NCBI GenBank assembly: GCA_003444085.1
Contig: DLVL01000009.1
Location: 12,389-76,388 of the forward strand
Length of the DNA: 64,000 nucleotides
Source: Kosmotogaceae bacterium
GTDB taxonomy: Bacteria; Thermotogota; Thermotogae; Petrotogales; Kosmotogaceae
Reading direction: 5' to 3'
Below, in pieces: positions 35,304 to 45,114 of the stretch. A program made the position numbers and the translations under genes. Under the pieces are notes generated by a model. That model saw only the letters and a program-made list of their open reading frames with translations, searched no databases and was not told where the DNA came from. Numbering within the stretch: position 1 is the stretch's first letter; every line of letters begins with the position of its first letter.

Positions 35304-37045
35304 GCTTCTTCACGACCTATCTCCGCGGGCTTGTAGGCATCGAGCAGCTCCTTAATTGTCTCTAGAAGCATTTCCGTACCATTACTGATGTCAACAGTCA
35401 AGTCAGCGGAACCGTCCCTGAGCTTGAGCTCTACCATCTTCTGTGAAAAACTCCTGCCAATTGTAATACGAAGTGGTATACCAATCAGATCAGCGTCCTT
35501 AAATCTTACGCCGGGAGAAGCATCTCTGTCATCAATTAGCACTTCATAACCCTCTTTCAGTAGTGTGTAGTACAGTTCTTCTGCAAAAGCGAAGCCATCG
35601 GAACCGTGCTTTAACAGCGGCAGTATTAGGATTTCAAAAGGTGCAACCGAACGTGGCCAGATAATACCGTCCTTATCATGTAGCTGCTCAACAACAGCAC
35701 TAATTGTTCTTGAAATGCCCCAACCATAACAGCCCATTATGAATGGCTTCATGCCCCCCTCTTCGGAATTGAAAAGAGCTCCCATTGACTCAGAGTATTT
35801 AGTCCCAAGGTTAAATATGTGACCCAGTTCAATCCCTCGGGTCTCCTGAAGAGCCTGGCCACACTTCGGACAGGGGTCGCCTCTTCTGACAATCTTCAGA
35901 TCTTCCCAGCGCTTGATGGTGAAATCACGGCCTTCTCTCGCATTTATGTAATGCATGTCTCTCTCCATAGCACCAACAACTACGTTTCCAATATTCTTCA
36001 CCGAGAGGTCTCCAATTAACTGAAACTCATCCGGGAGCCCGACAGGACCGACAAAACCCGCCTCAACGCCGAGGTGTTTGCTCACTTCTTCGGGAGGAAC
36101 AAGGGTGAGTGTTTGGTCACCCATAGCAGCTCTGAGCTTCGCTTCATTCAGTTCCTGATCACCACGTATGAGTACGATGAGCTGAGAATCTCTCCCTTTA
36201 TAGAGTAACGACTTCACTATCTTACTGTTGTCAACATTGAGAAACCGGGCTACCTGCTCAATCGTTCTGGCGTTGGGGGTCATAACTTTTTCAATAGGCA
36301 GTTCTGAATCTTCGGTATCAGGCAGGACGTAGCTATATTCAGCCTTCTCATCACTGGCTGCGTATCCGCAGTTGCAGAAGAGAAGTTTTTCTTCTCCTGA
36401 GCTGGCGATTACGTTGAACTCATGGGACTCACTGCCTCCTATTGCCCCAGTATCCGCCTCCACAACAATATAGCGAAGACCGATGCGCTGCATTATCATT
36501 GAGTAGGCAGCGTAGAAGCTGTCGTATGCCTTCTTAAAACACTTGTAATCAGCGTGAAAACTATAGGCATCCTTCATGAGAAACTCTCTTGCTCTCATCA
36601 GACCAAATCGTGGTCTAATTTCATCCCTGAACTTGGTAGTTATCTGGAACAGGGCCAATGGCAGCTGCCTGTATGAGTTCAGTTCATTCTTCAGGGTGGT
36701 TGTGATGATCTCCTCATGAGTTGGCCCGAGGGCAAAATCACGTTCATGCCGGTCGCGCAGTTTCATCATGTCTGGGCCGTAATCATCCCAGCGACCTGAA
36801 GCGTGCCACATTTCCGCTGGTTGCATTATCGGCATCAACACTTCAATGCAGCCAATACTATTCATTTCTTCCCTGACAATCTGCTCGACCTTCTTCAAGA
36901 CTCTGAGCCCCAGAGGCAGGTAAACGAAAATACCTGCAGCAACCTTCCTAACAAAACCTCCCCTTATCAGGAGTTTGCTACTCACAAGATCAGCATCCGC
37001 TGGGGCTTCTCTCAGTGTTGGTGAATAATACGACGAAAGACGCAT
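35300..37045 (-). CDS. proS: Prolyl-tRNA synthetase
   Basis: Class IIa synthetase of the bacterial long type, 581 residues. Motif 1 and PLGLRVLKKVEQIVREEM near 45-62, motif 2 KFRDEIRPRFGLMRAREFLMKD near 137, the editing (INS/YbaK-like) domain about 230-380, motif 3 GCYGWGISRTISA near 450 and the anticodon-binding domain at the end. The INS domain means it can edit Ala-tRNA-Pro. First gene of proS-ftsY-rrf2-coaD. Confidence 0.96.
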   Translation of the reverse strand: MRLSSYYSPTLREAPADADLVSSKLLIRGGFVRKVAAGIFVYLPLGLRVLKKVEQIVREEMNSIGCIEVLMPIMQPAEMWHASGRWDDYGPDMMKLRDRHERDFALGPTHEEIITTTLKNELNSYRQLPLALFQITTKFRDEIRPRFGLMRAREFLMKDAYSFHADYKCFKKAYDSFYAAYSMIMQRIGLRYIVVEADTGAIGGSESHEFNVIASSGEEKLLFCNCGYAASDEKAEYSYVLPDTEDSELPIEKVMTPNARTIEQVARFLNVDNSKIVKSLLYKGRDSQLIVLIRGDQELNEAKLRAAMGDQTLTLVPPEEVSKHLGVEAGFVGPVGLPDEFQLIGDLSVKNIGNVVVGAMERDMHYINAREGRDFTIKRWEDLKIVRRGDPCPKCGQALQETRGIELGHIFNLGTKYSESMGALFNSEEGGMKPFIMGCYGWGISRTISAVVEQLHDKDGIIWPRSVAPFEILILPLLKHGSDGFAFAEELYYTLLKEGYEVLIDDRDASPGVRFKDADLIGIPLRITIGRSFSQKMVELKLRDGSADLTVDISNGTEMLLETIKELLDAYKPAEIGREEA

Positions 37046-37090
37046 AAATTGCTCCTTTCAGAGTATCGATAAACAGACGTTTTCAGTGTG

Positions 37091-37099
37091 ATTATATCA
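37091..37099 (-). promoter_or_regulatory. Extended -10 promoter for proS operon
   Basis: Minus strand TGATATAAT, about 46 bases upstream of the proS start; no clear -35. Confidence 0.55.
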
Positions 37100-37183
37100 T
37101 AGCTTTTCTAACGTGTGAGCGATTTCGCGACATCTTTGGCGGTTTTTAGCATAACAGAATCGGCATTTTAATGCGACAATCTT

Positions 37184-37192
37184 TGGTATAAT
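37184..37192 (+). promoter_or_regulatory. Extended -10 promoter for purine nucleoside phosphorylase
   Basis: TGGTATAAT after a T run, 28 bases upstream of the ATG; no TTGACA-like -35 at 17 bases. Confidence 0.55.
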
Positions 37193-37220
37193 CGTTCTAG
37201 ACACTGGGAGGAGGTAGCTC

Positions 37221-38078
37221 ATGAAGCTGAAAGCACTCACTGATGAAATTGCCAGATATGTCGAAGATGTCAAAACAGCTGCCAGGTACATCAAAGAGAA
37301 GATTTCTCAACCACCGAAACTAGCCATAATTCTAGGTTCAGGACTGGGTGATGTTTCAGAGAGTCTGGAGCAATCTCTTACAATCCCTTATGATGAGATT
37401 CCTGGCTTTCCAACTTCAACCGCACCGGGGCACAAGGGAGAATTGTTGTTTGGTCTCATCTCGGGAGAACCAACAATGCTCATGAGTGGTCGTTTTCACT
37501 TCTATGAGGGTTATTCAATGCGTCTTGCGACCTTTCCAGTCAGGGTTATGCAGGAACTGGGAGTGGAGACGTTGATCATAACAAATGCTTCTGGCGGGCT
37601 GGATCCAAACTTTGATGTTGGGCATCCTATGATCATCAGGGATCAGATCAACTTCATGGGGGACAGCCCTCTCATTGGACCAAACGTGGATGAGTGGGGG
37701 CCAAGATTCCCTGATATGAGTGAACCCTATGACCGCGAGCTGGTAGACATAGCGCTTCAGTCAGCAAAAGAACTCGGAATAGGAGTTTACGAGGGCGTCT
37801 ATGTTGCGGTTGCTGGTCCCAACTTCGAGACTCCTGCAGAGCTGCGAATGCTTCGCCGTTTTGGTGCAGATGCTGTCGGGATGTCTACCGTTCCCGAGGT
37901 AATCGTCGCGCGCCATGCAGGAATACGGGTGCTGGGAATCTCTGCGATTACAGATAGGGCGGTGCCAGATGATCTGAAGCCACTGACTTCCGAAGAAGTC
38001 CTTGAAGCTGCCAAGCGCACAGGTTCAAAGATTTCCGCAATAATCCTGAGGGTTGTGAAGTGTCTGGCCAGCGATTAA
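37221..38078 (+). CDS. Purine nucleoside phosphorylase (trimeric, PNP/MTAP family)
   Basis: Splits purine nucleosides with phosphate. 285 residues. LAIILGSGLGDVSE near residues 34-47 is the phosphate loop, GRFHFYEGYS near 91 and ITNASGGLDPNF near 119 are family motifs, GPNFETPAELRMLRRFGADAVGMST near 195 forms the base site, and VLGISAITDRA near 237. In the trimeric class a Glu and an Asn select 6-oxopurines: GPNFETP supplies the Glu. The start has GGGAGGAGG upstream. Convergent with dnaA. Confidence 0.9.
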   Translation: MKLKALTDEIARYVEDVKTAARYIKEKISQPPKLAIILGSGLGDVSESLEQSLTIPYDEIPGFPTSTAPGHKGELLFGLISGEPTMLMSGRFHFYEGYSMRLATFPVRVMQELGVETLIITNASGGLDPNFDVGHPMIIRDQINFMGDSPLIGPNVDEWGPRFPDMSEPYDRELVDIALQSAKELGIGVYEGVYVAVAGPNFETPAELRMLRRFGADAVGMSTVPEVIVARHAGIRVLGISAITDRAVPDDLKPLTSEEVLEAAKRTGSKISAIILRVVKCLASD

Positions 38079-38114
38079 TATTGACCAGTTCTCTCTAACA
38101 GAGCATCGCTGCTT

Positions 38115-39452
38115 CTAGCTTGCCTGTGATTTTGAAGACATTGATGTGAATAGCCTGTTCACCGGCTCTGTGATGGTATCGTCTTTTTGTTCCAGCGCTT
38201 TTTCTATCTTCTTGAGTGCGTGTATCACGGTGGAATGTTTTCTTCTAATTGTTGAGGCGATCTCGTTTATTGACCGGCCAAGAGTATTCTTCATTCCGTA
38301 GATGAACAGGTATCTTGCACGCACACGTTCTGCATCTCTGCTGGAGGCAAGCAGCTCCTCCTTCTCGAACCCGGTAAGTTCTTTTATACAGGAAAACAGG
38401 AGTTCAACCGGCGATTTGGTCTGTCCCGAAAAAGTGCCGATATTCATACTCCGAAGTACTTCTGTTGCCAGGGAAAGATCGTAATCCTGCTCGTAAATCT
38501 TTGCCTGAACAATCATCTTGATTATCGCGCCACGTAGTCTTCTAATATTCGCATCCACGTTTCTTGCAAGAAACCACGCGACTTCATCACTTATTTCGAC
38601 ATTCTCTCGTTTCGCAAGTCCTTTTGCTATGAGAAATCTTGTTTCTTCTGAAGGCTCAGAGATCCTTATAGCAAGACCCATCTGGAAACGCGATACATAT
38701 CGCTCGTGGAAGTCTTCCAGTTCTTCCGGTGACCGATCTGAGCATATTACCAGCTGCTTACCAGCATCATGAAGATGGTTGAAGGTATGAAAGAATTCAT
38801 TCTGAACACCCTTCTTACCCACAAGGAACTGAATGTCGTCTATTAGCAAAGCATCTGCCTTCCTTCTATATTCCTCTCGAAACCTGTGCACTTCGTTTTT
38901 CTTGATCGCCACAACCATCTCGTTCAGAAACTGCTCGCTCGTGATGTAGATGATCCGTTTTTCCGGATGAATATCCATCGCACGACGTGCTATGGCCTGC
39001 ATAATATGCGTTTTCCCCAGGCCGACCCCCCCATAGATGAACAGCGGATTATAAGCGCCTGGATTCAAAGAGATCTCTCTTCCGGCTTCAACAAGGAATC
39101 TGTTTTCGATTCCGAACTGGAAGTTCTCAAATGTGCATTCCTCGCTCAGATTGGATAACTGTAGTGGCCTTTTTCGAACAAGCGATTCCTGGGACACTGA
39201 TTCGCTCTTCGATTGTGAAGAGATGTTCTTGTCCTGGATCGTGAAAGGTAACTCACGGCCAGTTGCAGCTCTTATCGCATTCGTGATTTCTTTCGAGAAC
39301 CTCGTTTGCAGCCAATCTTTGATGAACAGATTATCGACAGTCAGTTCTACCCTGTCGTGATCAATCTTTTTCACTTCAAGACTGGAGAACCAATTATTCC
39401 AGGTCTTCTTCGGGACAGAATCCCTGAGTACATCAAGTATTTTTCGCGACAC
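38115..39452 (-). CDS. dnaA: Chromosomal replication initiator DnaA
   Basis: 445 residues, all four domains. The AAA+ core has Walker A FIYGGVGLGKTHIMQA near 138-153, Walker B ALLIDDIQFL near 203, and sensor II RRLRGAI near 305. The C-terminal DNA-binding helix-turn-helix carries the signature with RKHSTVIHALKKIEKAL near 412. The GTG start follows GGAGG. dnaN is not adjacent. The gene is flanked by a spacer of about 370 bases that I examined for an origin. Confidence 0.96.
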   Translation of the reverse strand: MSRKILDVLRDSVPKKTWNNWFSSLEVKKIDHDRVELTVDNLFIKDWLQTRFSKEITNAIRAATGRELPFTIQDKNISSQSKSESVSQESLVRKRPLQLSNLSEECTFENFQFGIENRFLVEAGREISLNPGAYNPLFIYGGVGLGKTHIMQAIARRAMDIHPEKRIIYITSEQFLNEMVVAIKKNEVHRFREEYRRKADALLIDDIQFLVGKKGVQNEFFHTFNHLHDAGKQLVICSDRSPEELEDFHERYVSRFQMGLAIRISEPSEETRFLIAKGLAKRENVEISDEVAWFLARNVDANIRRLRGAIIKMIVQAKIYEQDYDLSLATEVLRSMNIGTFSGQTKSPVELLFSCIKELTGFEKEELLASSRDAERVRARYLFIYGMKNTLGRSINEIASTIRRKHSTVIHALKKIEKALEQKDDTITEPVNRLFTSMSSKSQAS

Positions 39453-39776
39453 AGAAACCTCCAGAAAGCCTTTCTAATGCTGAAGACGACCGAATAAGAA
39501 TAATCAAGAAATAAGGAAGATGATGTTGCTCAGCATGACGATGATATCAGATTGATACCCTCAAAAGAACGGACGAAATTTGTGTGCCACTACCTCCAGC
39601 GTAGTTATAGATGTTCACCCCAACATCTGATTGTAAAAAGATTCCAACTATTGTGATTTGTACAAAAACTACTCTGAAGAGGTCTCGTGTATGAGCTTAC
39701 AGTCTGGAGGAACCCATTTAATATGAAGACTCTGCAAGAAATGTTAATCTTTTCTCATGTTGACCCATCTGTACAA
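39453..39776. other. Intergenic region upstream of dnaA, no gene; 7-base dyad
   Basis: No protein-like frame on either strand. An inverted repeat AGATGTT-CACCCC-AACATCT lies at 39609-39628. I searched by eye for TTATCCACA-like DnaA boxes and for the AAACCTACCACC-type boxes reported for Thermotoga and found no cluster, so I do not call an origin. It may hold the dnaA promoter, but no clear box is seen. Confidence 0.4.
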
Positions 39777-39800
39777 GAAAAAGGGCGGAGAACCCGCCCT
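39777..39800 (-). terminator. Terminator after ferredoxin gene
   Basis: AGGGCGG (39782-39788) and CCGCCCT (39794-39800) form a seven-pair stem; on the minus strand it is followed by TTTCTT. It ends the aminotransferase-serA-ferredoxin unit. Confidence 0.75.
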
Positions 39801-39818
39801 CAGAAAGAATGAATACGA

Positions 39819-40943
<1,125 letters not shown>

Positions 40944-40944
<1 letters not shown>

Positions 40945-42086
40945 CAATAGCCCTCCTTCTCAAGAAACTCCATAACAGCCGCACCGCCTGCTCCATAAGG
41001 TACAGAATGTCCAAGTCTCCTTAAGACTTTCTCAAGGGCGGTAAAGGCCACTACTATGTCAAATCCGCTCACATATCCAAGGTGAGAGATTCTGAAAATC
41101 TTGCCTTTCATCGTTCCCTGACCTCCAGCAAGTGTAACTCCATATTCATCGCGCATAATAGACACGATTTTCCCTCCGTCTACTCCTTCTGGAACCTTCA
41201 CTGCTGTAAGTACATTCCCAGGTCTCTTTGAAAACAGTTCCAGATTCAATGCAGCCACTCCTCTTTGAGTAGCTTCCGCCAGAACCTCGTGACGGGCCCA
41301 CACGTTCTCTATCCCCTCTTCTTTGAGGAGTCTCACTGCAGCTCTTTGCTGATATATCAGGTTAACCGCGGGAGTCCATGGAGCGGGATCCTTCTTGTAG
41401 GCTCGTGCATTAAAGTAGAATCTTGGTGTTGTAACCTCTTCTGCTTTCTGAAGTGCCTTGCTGCTGAACGAAGCATATGCAAGACCAGGAGGAAGCATAA
41501 AACCCTTCTGTGAACCGGCCACCACAACATCAACGCCCCATTCGTCTGTCTTCATCGGCTGCGCCACCAAACCACTTATACAATCAACAGCAAGAAGCAC
41601 ACTGTGCCTTTGTGTGACCCTCGAGAAACCTTCAATGTCCATTACTGTACCAGTCGATGTTTCACTAAGTGTTGCAAAAACGACTGAGGCATCAGGGTTC
41701 TGCTTCAGCACATCATCGAGTTCTTCGGGGGAAACATAATCTCCGTATTCCTTTCGGATCGTAATGGCTTTAGCACCAAATACTTTGCAGAGCTCTTCCC
41801 ACCGTTCCCCAAATTTACCGACAGAGATTACAACAACTTTCTCGTCAGCAGAAACAAGATTCGCTGCGGCCATCTCCATTGCACCTGTTCCAGTACTTGC
41901 AAGCATGAACAGGTCATTTTCCGTCTGGAAGACGTACTTCGTTCCCTCAATGGCCTCATCCATTATCTTCTTGAACTGAGGAGTTCGATGATGGATCGTC
42001 TCTCTGGCCCCTTCCAGAGAAACCTCATTTGGAACTGGTGTCGGACCTGGAGCGAGTAGATAACCTTTTCGAACAAGTTTTGCCAC
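40944..42086 (-). CDS. Class V aminotransferase (serine-pyruvate / alanine-glyoxylate type)
   Basis: PLP enzyme of fold type I, 380 residues. The lysine lies in VAGSQKGFMLPPG near residue 195, DCISGLVAQPMKTDEWGVDV near 165 holds the cofactor Asp, and PGPTPVPNEV near the N-terminus is typical. Enzymes of this group convert serine/pyruvate or alanine/glyoxylate, and in some anaerobes take the place of phosphoserine aminotransferase. Coupling with serA by a TGATG overlap supports a role in serine synthesis. The start is GTG behind GGGGAGGTG. Confidence 0.85.
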
Positions 42087-42123
42087 TTCTGCACCTCCCC
42101 ATGCTTTCTATAGGCTGTGATAG

Positions 42124-42153
42124 AACATAATCTTTGGCATATTCTCATCTCAA
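42124..42153 (-). promoter_or_regulatory. Promoter of the serine operon
   Basis: Minus strand TTGAGA, 18 bases, TATGTT, about 38 bases upstream of the aminotransferase start. Confidence 0.45.
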
Positions 42154-42186
42154 ATATATCACGCTAACCATTTCGTTGCTGGTACT

Positions 42187-42215
42187 TTGCTTAGACCAGA
42201 CTGTTGCTATATGAT
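42187..42215 (+). promoter_or_regulatory. Promoter of the DUF4230 gene
   Basis: TTGCTT, 17 bases, TATGAT, with the ATG 33 bases downstream of the -10 box. Confidence 0.5.
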
Positions 42216-42247
42216 AGTCTTGAGAAATCAACGAAGAAGGTGATTAG

Positions 42248-42892
42248 ATGGAGTTCTTGATTATAGCGGTCCTCATGCTCGTAATTACTGGACTGGTCAT
42301 CGTTATTCTGTTAAAGAAAAAGACGATCATTACCAGCAGCAGTATTCTTGGGCGCATAGAGAAGATTGCGGAACTCACAACAGCAAGACTCACGGTCAAG
42401 CACATAACAGAGATCAGCAATCTTTCAGTACTGAAGAATATTCTTCCGATCGCAATGAGAAACATGGTTCTCATCATTCCTGTGAGTATCAGGGGTTACA
42501 TCGATCTGCGAAGCATCAAGTCAGAAGAACTCAGTGTGAAAATCTCAAAAGACAGCAATTCAATCAGTCTGACTGTACCATCCCCACAACTAGATCTCAG
42601 CATACCTCTGCCAAGTCTCAGTGAAGCTCGCATAATAAACCAGAGCGGAATCCTTGTAAAACTCGGCGACTTCATTAGAGGTGAGGACAGATTTGCAATG
42701 ATTCAGCGCTCGATGCCTCAGATCGAAAAGGAAGTGAAGGAGGCCTGTCTTCAAGACGGACTCCTTGAAACTGCACAGGATAGTGCCCGTAACTTCTTCA
42801 AAGGCTTTCTTATGGGCCTTGGTTTTTCAGATGTCAACGTTGACTTTACCAGGCGCGAAGAGTCTGAGAACCAGAAAGAACTACTTCAATAG
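42248..42892 (+). CDS. DUF4230 membrane-anchored protein
   Basis: 214 residues. One N-terminal membrane helix (about 3-22) and a short basic stop (KKK), then the DUF4230 region beginning ILGRIEKIAELTTARLTVK (about 33-51) and ending in a helical part with KGFLMGLGFSDVNVDF near 190. DUF4230 proteins are single-pass, outside-facing, of unknown function, found in many Firmicutes and Thermotogae. The gene stands alone with its own promoter. Confidence 0.7.
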   Translation: MEFLIIAVLMLVITGLVIVILLKKKTIITSSSILGRIEKIAELTTARLTVKHITEISNLSVLKNILPIAMRNMVLIIPVSIRGYIDLRSIKSEELSVKISKDSNSISLTVPSPQLDLSIPLPSLSEARIINQSGILVKLGDFIRGEDRFAMIQRSMPQIEKEVKEACLQDGLLETAQDSARNFFKGFLMGLGFSDVNVDFTRREESENQKELLQ

Positions 42893-43168
42893 CGCTGAAC
42901 ATAAGAGCCAGAGAGAACTGTAGCGGCCATATGATCGACGTTTCGTGTGTTATACTAAATCAAGAATAGGCCTGAAATACATCAACAGGTTATGTACCTC
43001 CTGGTCGACACTGAAAAGTGAATGAAAGCTTTTGTGGTAATAGTGATCAGAGCAGGTTTGTTCTGATGACCATGTAAGATACCCTCGTTTCAGTGAATTC
43101 CAAATTTGTCGGTCTGTGGCAGACTCTTGGCCAATAATCCAAGCAAGCTGTTCGAGGAGGGAGATATT
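42893..43168 (+). other. Leader/intergenic region before the flavin reductase gene
   Basis: Contains an extended -10 (TGTTATACT, 42948-42956) that would give a leader of about 205 bases. I compared it by eye with FMN, TPP and cobalamin riboswitch cores and saw no match. No coding frame is convincing. Confidence 0.35.
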
Positions 43169-43618
43169 ATGGATGCACTAGGGAAGCTTTACTCAAGCAC
43201 TACCATAGTTACTGTTAATGCCTGGGGAAAAATGAACGGTTGTGCTGTAGCATGGATTACCCGTGTTTCGCTTGAACCACCAATGATAGCCGTTTCAATC
43301 GGGAAGCAGCGCTACACACACGAGCTTATGAGTCTTACCGATCACTTCGGGGTTTGCATAATGCTTCCCGATGCACGAAAGACCATCAGCATTTTTGGAT
43401 CAAAGACAGGTCGTTATTACAACAAATTTGACGGAATCGACTACAAACTCAGCGATAATGATGTCCCTATTCTTCCAGGCTCCCTTGCGTTTATTGAATG
43501 TAAGACCAGAGGGAAGCTTGATGCCGGTGATCACACCATTTTTGTCGGTGAAGTGATACATCAAAAGGTACTCAAAGACTCCAAACCCCTCCTTTACGGA
43601 GAAGGCAGGATGCTATAG
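43169..43618 (+). CDS. Flavin reductase-like, FMN-binding split-barrel protein
   Basis: 149 residues. The core from TIVTVNAWGKMNGCAVAWITRVSLEPPMIAVSIGK (about 12-46) is the flavin reductase-like domain (FMN-binding split barrel), with a second conserved segment HFGVCIMLPD near 65. Such proteins reduce or hold FMN for electron transfer, or act as hydrolases; a true partner is not visible. The ATG at 43169 has GGAGGGAG upstream, so the longer frame from 43106 is not used. A terminator follows. Confidence 0.8.
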   Translation: MDALGKLYSSTTIVTVNAWGKMNGCAVAWITRVSLEPPMIAVSIGKQRYTHELMSLTDHFGVCIMLPDARKTISIFGSKTGRYYNKFDGIDYKLSDNDVPILPGSLAFIECKTRGKLDAGDHTIFVGEVIHQKVLKDSKPLLYGEGRML

Positions 43619-43649
43619 TGCTTTGAGAAATGACATTCCTGGTTACAGG

Positions 43650-43687
43650 ACAGGAAGCTGCTCTCATGTGGTTTCCTGTTTTTTTGT
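43650..43687 (+). terminator. Terminator after the flavin reductase-like gene
   Basis: ACAGGAA (43650-43656) and TTCCTGT (43673-43679) pair, followed by T6. Loop of 16 bases. Confidence 0.7.
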
Positions 43688-43732
43688 TGTTGCTGAAAGA
43701 AATGTCTGTATGCGGTATGACATCTCAGAAAG

Positions 43733-43741
43733 ATGCTATAA
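43733..43741 (+). promoter_or_regulatory. Extended -10 promoter for the zapB-like/murI operon
   Basis: TGCTATAAT, 22 bases before the ATG of the coiled-coil gene and just after a terminator. No good -35. Confidence 0.55.
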
Positions 43742-43763
43742 TTCAGAGCAGGGGGGTGTTCTG

Positions 43764-44009
43764 ATGAATCTTCATGACGAGTTAAAGGCTGCTATTGACA
43801 GTGTTCTGGATCATCTTGAGAAGCAGCGTAAAGAGAATGAACAACTATGGGCACAACTTGAAGCCGCAGAGGCGCGAAATGCAGAACTCGAGGCACAAAT
43901 CAAGGATCTGCAGGAAACCCTTCAGTCCGACAGATCAAAACTGGAAAATGCAATTGCAAGAATAAGAGAGACCCTGGACTCTGAGATGCGCAGTATTGAG
44001 GGAGAGTAG
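43764..44009 (+). CDS. Short coiled-coil protein, ZapB-like
   Basis: 81 residues, almost wholly one coiled coil with a repeated L/A heptad pattern (LEKQRKENEQLWAQLEAAEA, about 18-37). Size and form resemble ZapB, a Z-ring associated coiled-coil protein, but any short coiled coil would look alike. Context helps: the next gene is ZapA-like. The ATG at 43764 has a G-rich site (GGGGGGTG); frames upstream lack one. Confidence 0.45.
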   Translation: MNLHDELKAAIDSVLDHLEKQRKENEQLWAQLEAAEARNAELEAQIKDLQETLQSDRSKLENAIARIRETLDSEMRSIEGE

Positions 44010-44012
44010 TAC

Positions 44013-44294
44013 ATGAAAAGACCAGTAATACTGAAACTTGCAGAGAGAGAGTTCAGGTTCTACACAACAGAGCCCGAAGACATTGTCGAGACTGTGTTCC
44101 AGCAGATTGTTCAGACTTACGATGAACTGGAGATCGACAAGAGCAAAGTTGAGCTAGAGTACGTACTCACCGCAATGCTCGTAGAAATCACCGCTGACCT
44201 TGTGAAGTCCCGCAACGAGCTTGAGCGTATGAGGGAAAAGTATTCAAGCATACTCGAGCAGTACCACAGGAGCAGAAGGAAAATTGAGGAATAG
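44013..44294 (+). CDS. ZapA-like cell division protein
   Basis: 93 residues. The N-terminal part PVILKLAEREFRFYTTEPEDIVETVFQQI (about 4-32) matches the globular head of ZapA, and the rest is a coiled coil (LVKSRNELERMREKYSSILEQ). ZapA proteins bundle FtsZ filaments. It begins three bases after the coiled-coil gene and overlaps murI by 11 bases. Confidence 0.6.
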   Translation: MKRPVILKLAEREFRFYTTEPEDIVETVFQQIVQTYDELEIDKSKVELEYVLTAMLVEITADLVKSRNELERMREKYSSILEQYHRSRRKIEE

Positions 44295-45114
44295 AATTGT
44301 AGGGATATTCGATTCTGGTATAGGCGGTCTTACGGTGCTTCGCGAGTTCCTCAAGATCTATCCACGAGGGTATGATGTTCATTACGTGGGAGACACTGCG
44401 CGTGCGCCGTACGGATCAAGACCACCCGCTACAATAATTTCCTATGCAAAGGCTATTCTGGGTTTTCTTCTTGCAAAGCAGGTTGAATCGATCATATGCG
44501 CTTGCAACACGTCGGATTCGCTTCTTTCTCCAGAAGAGAAGAATACGCTCGGAGTTCCCTATTTCAGCATACTTGATGCCTTCGGAGCAATGATTGAAGA
44601 ACATCTGCCTCCTGACTCATCACTGTCACTCATAGCAACAGAGAACACTGTCAGGTCAGGTTCACTGCTAAAAGCAATTGCCGCTTCGGAGAAGACCAGG
44701 AAAGTCATGCAACAGGCGTGCAAGTTATTCGTTCCGATCATTGAACGTGGTTTCTGGCGGGGCAAACTTGCCGATTCAGTGATCCAGCACCATCTCGCTT
44801 CCGTGAAGAGTTTTGAACCAGACTTCATTGTTCTGGGGTGCACGCATTATCCGTTTCTTGAAGAAGGGATCAGAAGATTCCTGGGTCCTGAAGTTGAGAT
44901 CATCGATCCCGGAAAACTCGTCGTTGAAAGCTTTAAATCAGCAAATGGAATAACCGGCAATTCTTCTCTTACAAAGGTTTTCTTCCACGTCAGTGGAGAT
45001 GTCAGTCAGTTCAGGGAGAGGGTTTTCAGGGCCGACTTCATGGACAATGTAGCATACACAATTGAACAGAGTTCTTTCACTGTTGATTCGGCGAACAGGA
45101 AGGTAGCAGGATGA
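44284..45114 (+). CDS. murI: Glutamate racemase
   Basis: Makes D-glutamate for peptidoglycan. 276 residues. FDSGIGGLTVLRE (9-21) holds the conserved Asp-Ser; the two catalytic cysteines lie in ACNTSDS near 72 and LGCTHYP near 184. CNTSDS has Ser where most have Ala. The start is TTG at 44284 after AGAAGG and overlaps the ZapA-like gene. Its neighbours link septum and wall synthesis. Confidence 0.93.
   Translation: MRNRIVGIFDSGIGGLTVLREFLKIYPRGYDVHYVGDTARAPYGSRPPATIISYAKAILGFLLAKQVESIICACNTSDSLLSPEEKNTLGVPYFSILDAFGAMIEEHLPPDSSLSLIATENTVRSGSLLKAIAASEKTRKVMQQACKLFVPIIERGFWRGKLADSVIQHHLASVKSFEPDFIVLGCTHYPFLEEGIRRFLGPEVEIIDPGKLVVESFKSANGITGNSSLTKVFFHVSGDVSQFRERVFRADFMDNVAYTIEQSSFTVDSANRKVAG

Noticed and set aside
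39453..39776. Chromosome origin next to dnaA
   Set aside because: No cluster of DnaA boxes of either the TTATCCACA or the Thermotoga type, and no AT-rich unwinding repeat array.
42960..43168. Riboswitch in the leader of the flavin reductase-like gene
   Set aside because: No FMN, TPP, cobalamin or SAM core motif could be found by eye; only leader length is suggestive.
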